Shown: positions 5,381-7,133 of the stretch, one piece after another
How positions within the stretch are numbered: position 1 is the stretch's first letter
Layout: each line of letters opens with the position of its first letter
Assembly (NCBI GenBank): GCA_026986355.1
Contig: JALSOO010000228.1
Span: 1 to 7,133, forward strand
Reading direction: 5' to 3'
DNA: 7,133 nucleotides
Source of the DNA: Campylobacteraceae bacterium
Lineage (GTDB): Bacteria > Campylobacterota > Campylobacteria > Campylobacterales > Sulfurovaceae
Notes under the pieces: generated by a model
What the model saw: only the letters and a program-made list of their open reading frames with translations
The model's database searches: none
Told to the model about the DNA's origin: nothing
Position numbers and translations under genes: made by a program

Positions 5381-5632
5381 ATGGCATTATTAATTGCAAA
5401 CGACTGTATCGCATGTGATGCATGTAGAGAAGAGTGTCCAAATGAATCAATCGAAGAGAACGACCCAATCTATATTATTGACCCAGATAGATGTACTGAG
5501 TGTGTAGGACACTATGATGAACCTCAATGTATCGCTGTGTGTCCCGTAGATTGTATCGGTTCTGACCCAGACAATGTAGAGACGGTAGAAGAGTTGAAAT
5601 TTAAATTTTCACAACTTGAACTTGAACAGTAA
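5381..5632 (+). CDS. fdxB: YfhL-type 2[4Fe-4S] ferredoxin (FdxB-like)
   Basis: An 83-residue soluble electron carrier with two [4Fe-4S] clusters. The first motif is C9-x2-C12-x2-C15-x3-C19-P and the second C38-x2-C41-x8-C50-x3-C54-P. The eight-residue insert between C41 and C50, and the extra C58 after the second motif, mark the YfhL / Allochromatium-type low-potential ferredoxins rather than the short clostridial ones. By family logic C9, C12, C15 and C54 bind one cluster and C38, C41, C50 and C19 the other. The ATG at 5381 is chosen because the protein then begins MALLIANDCIACDAC as in relatives; an upstream TTG at 5330 would add 17 unrelated residues. The ribosome site is weak (GTGAG, 7 nt upstream). 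ppx/gppA starts 8 nt downstream. In C. jejuni the fdxB gene also lies between cosR and a Ppx/GppA gene. Redox partners are not shown. Confidence 0.94.
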   Translation: MALLIANDCIACDACREECPNESIEENDPIYIIDPDRCTECVGHYDEPQCIAVCPVDCIGSDPDNVETVEELKFKFSQLELEQ

Positions 5633-5640
5633 ATTACTAT

Positions 5641-7133
5641 ATGTATCCATGTACAGCTGTAATTGACATCGGTTCTAACTCTGCTAGATTGGTTATTTAC
5701 CAAGAGAGTAGTAAATATGGCTTTCATCTAGTATGTGAACGAAAATCAAAAGTTCGTATCGGAGAGGGTGCATACCAAGCTAATGGGTATCTTCAACCTA
5801 TTGGTATCAATAGAGCTTATTTAGCTCTAAAAGAGTTTATCTCTACCACCAAACACTATCCTGTATCCCAAATTATCGCTGTTGCTACATCTGCTTTGCG
5901 TGATGCTCCTAATGGAAAAGCATTTACACAATGGATAAAAGAGGAGTTGGATTTAGATATAGAGATTATAGATGGCAAAAAAGAGGCTCTATTTGGTGCA
6001 ATAGCAGGAAATAATCTACTACCTATTCAAGATGGGATTACTATTGATATTGGTGGTGGTTCTTCAGATTTAGCCTTAATAAAAAATTCAAAAATTATAG
6101 ATACCTACTCTTTGAATTTAGGTACAGTTAGACTCAAAGAGCTTTTTTTTGATACCAATAAATCACTAGAAGAGGCAAATAGATTTATAGAACAAGAGCT
6201 TTTATCTCTCCCCTCTCATTTTAAATCTAAAAAAGTAATTGCTATAGGAGGAACGGCTAGAACTCTCTCAAAAGGAGTAATGAAGCTTACAGGCTATCCA
6301 CTAGATACTATTCATGCTTTCTCTTATGATATTCAAGAGTATAAAGAGTATTTCCAAAATATATCTCAAGCAGAGATAGAACTTCTACCCTATCTATTTT
6401 TACCAAAAGGTCGTTTTGATACGATTAGAGAGGGGACACTTATTTGGCAAAATATCCTAAAGGCAGTAAAAGCAGAGAGGGTTATAACCTCTAGTGTAGG
6501 TGTGCGAGAGGGTGTTTTCTTGCACCATTTTTTAAAAAAGAGTGAGTTTAAATTCCCAAAAGATATAAATCCAAGTATAGAGTCTATTTTAGACCGTTTC
6601 AAGAGTCATACTATCTATACAAAAGAGCGTGAAGAGAATGCTATAAAGCTTTTTAAACTATTTTTAAAAGAGAAAAAGGTCAAAAAAGAGCATCAAAAAG
6701 AGTTGAGATATTCGATTAAACTATCTCCTATTGGTTATAAATTTAATATCTATCAATCTTTTCAACACAGCTTTTATGTCACTATGCAAGAGTTTAACTA
6801 CGCGATAACACACAAAGAGTTACTTTTAACAGCTATGATTTTACGATTTGGAGGAGAAGAACTATATGACAAAGAGATTTATAATAGATATAAAACACTA
6901 CTTCCCAAAAAGAGAACTTTTGTCTATCTAAGTTTTATATATACTATTATCACAACACTATTTGACCAAACAGCTATAAAAGATTTCAATTTCAAACTAA
7001 AAAATAGTATCTTAACTATTATTGCTGATGGTTCACTATATCTAGCCAAAGAGAGTTTGGAAAAGATAGAGAGACCAAAAGGTTTAGAGTTGAGAATCAT
7101 TGACAAGAGAGAGATTCCACCGTATGGATTTTA
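5641..7133 (+). CDS. ppx/gppA: Ppx/GppA family exopolyphosphatase / pppGpp phosphohydrolase (stop codon cut by window end)
   Basis: The frame is open for 497 codons to the last base; the final two bases are TA after F497, so the next base probably completes TAA or TAG, and the protein is essentially whole (family usually about 480-520). It hydrolyses terminal phosphates of polyphosphate and/or the 5'-gamma phosphate of pppGpp, linking to the stringent response. The N-terminal actin-like ATPase half shows phosphate loop 1 DIGSNSARL (9-17), ATSALRDAPNG (82-92), catalytic Glu probably E115 in KKEALFGAIAG, loop 2 DIGGGSSDLAL (136-146) and AIGGTARTLS (201-210), then REGTLIW (263-269) and SSVGVREG (284-291). 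In loop 2, D143 replaces the more usual Glu. The helical C-terminal half (about 305-497) belongs to the long, HD-like Ppx form but shows no clear HD pair. There is no Shine-Dalgarno in the 8-nt gap, so translation is probably coupled to fdxB. Ppx versus GppA specificity cannot be decided from sequence. Confidence 0.93.
   Translation, partial: MYPCTAVIDIGSNSARLVIYQESSKYGFHLVCERKSKVRIGEGAYQANGYLQPIGINRAYLALKEFISTTKHYPVSQIIAVATSALRDAPNGKAFTQWIKEELDLDIEIIDGKKEALFGAIAGNNLLPIQDGITIDIGGGSSDLALIKNSKIIDTYSLNLGTVRLKELFFDTNKSLEEANRFIEQELLSLPSHFKSKKVIAIGGTARTLSKGVMKLTGYPLDTIHAFSYDIQEYKEYFQNISQAEIELLPYLFLPKGRFDTIREGTLIWQNILKAVKAERVITSSVGVREGVFLHHFLKKSEFKFPKDINPSIESILDRFKSHTIYTKEREENAIKLFKLFLKEKKVKKEHQKELRYSIKLSPIGYKFNIYQSFQHSFYVTMQEFNYAITHKELLLTAMILRFGGEELYDKEIYNRYKTLLPKKRTFVYLSFIYTIITTLFDQTAIKDFNFKLKNSILTIIADGSLYLAKESLEKIERPKGLELRIIDKREIPPYGF

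Noticed and set aside
3948..5632. Idea of a novel redox-signalling system made of regulator, kinase and ferredoxin
   Set aside because: The ferredoxin has its own spacer and probable promoter, groups with ppx in relatives that lack the kinase, and nothing in the kinase suggests Fe-S binding; adjacency alone does not support a joint system.
5262..5727. Two minus-strand open frames over the ferredoxin gene and the starts of ppx and the spacer
   Set aside because: Antisense shadows with no motifs; they cover a well-supported ferredoxin with all eight cluster cysteines.
1..7133. Very frequent GAGAG / CTCTC short strings throughout
   Set aside because: Explained by preferred codons (GAG, AGA, CTC, TCT) in coding strands; no regular spacing or array was seen, so not a repeat element or CRISPR.

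Overview
This window is AT-rich chromosomal DNA whose gene content and order point to a free-living member of the Campylobacterota (Epsilonproteobacteria; a Sulfurimonas- or Sulfurovum-like lineage is my best guess). The strongest clue is a response regulator whose DNA-binding half is nearly identical, as I remember it, to Helicobacter HsrA (HP1043) and Campylobacter CosR. It is followed by a YfhL-type ferredoxin and a Ppx/GppA phosphatase. From memory, the same neighbours occur as Cj0355c-Cj0354c-Cj0353c in Campylobacter jejuni, and as ferredoxin-gppA in Helicobacter pylori.

Left arm (1-2119, all minus strand). Read in the direction of transcription, the order is nadA (quinolinate synthase, NAD biosynthesis), a small very acidic protein of unknown function, gmhB (heptose bisphosphate phosphatase) and the 5' end of hldE (heptose-7-phosphate kinase), which runs off the window. 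The last three genes are tightly packed and form a heptose / LPS-core precursor cluster, with the unknown protein overlapping gmhB by 11 nt.

Right arm (2205-7133, all plus strand). plsY (phospholipid acyltransferase) and folB (dihydroneopterin aldolase) are 2 nt apart and diverge from nadA across an 85-bp gap. A 143-bp intergenic region with a good sigma-70 promoter then leads into the hsrA/cosR-like regulator and an overlapping membrane histidine kinase. A 128-bp AT-rich gap with two small hairpins separates these from the ferredoxin gene and ppx/gppA. The last gene stays open to the final base, where only the first two bases of what is probably its stop codon remain.

The most interesting point is the two-component pair. 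HsrA and CosR are known as kinase-less, atypical 'orphan' regulators lacking the phospho-acceptor Asp. Here the orthologue has the complete phosphorylation pocket (E7/D8, D51, S79, K101) and overlaps the gene of a complete HisKA/HATPase kinase. This looks like the ancestral phosphorelay from which the orphan regulators of the pathogens arose. Otherwise the window is ordinary housekeeping chromosome. I see no mobile element, CRISPR array, tRNA or rRNA.
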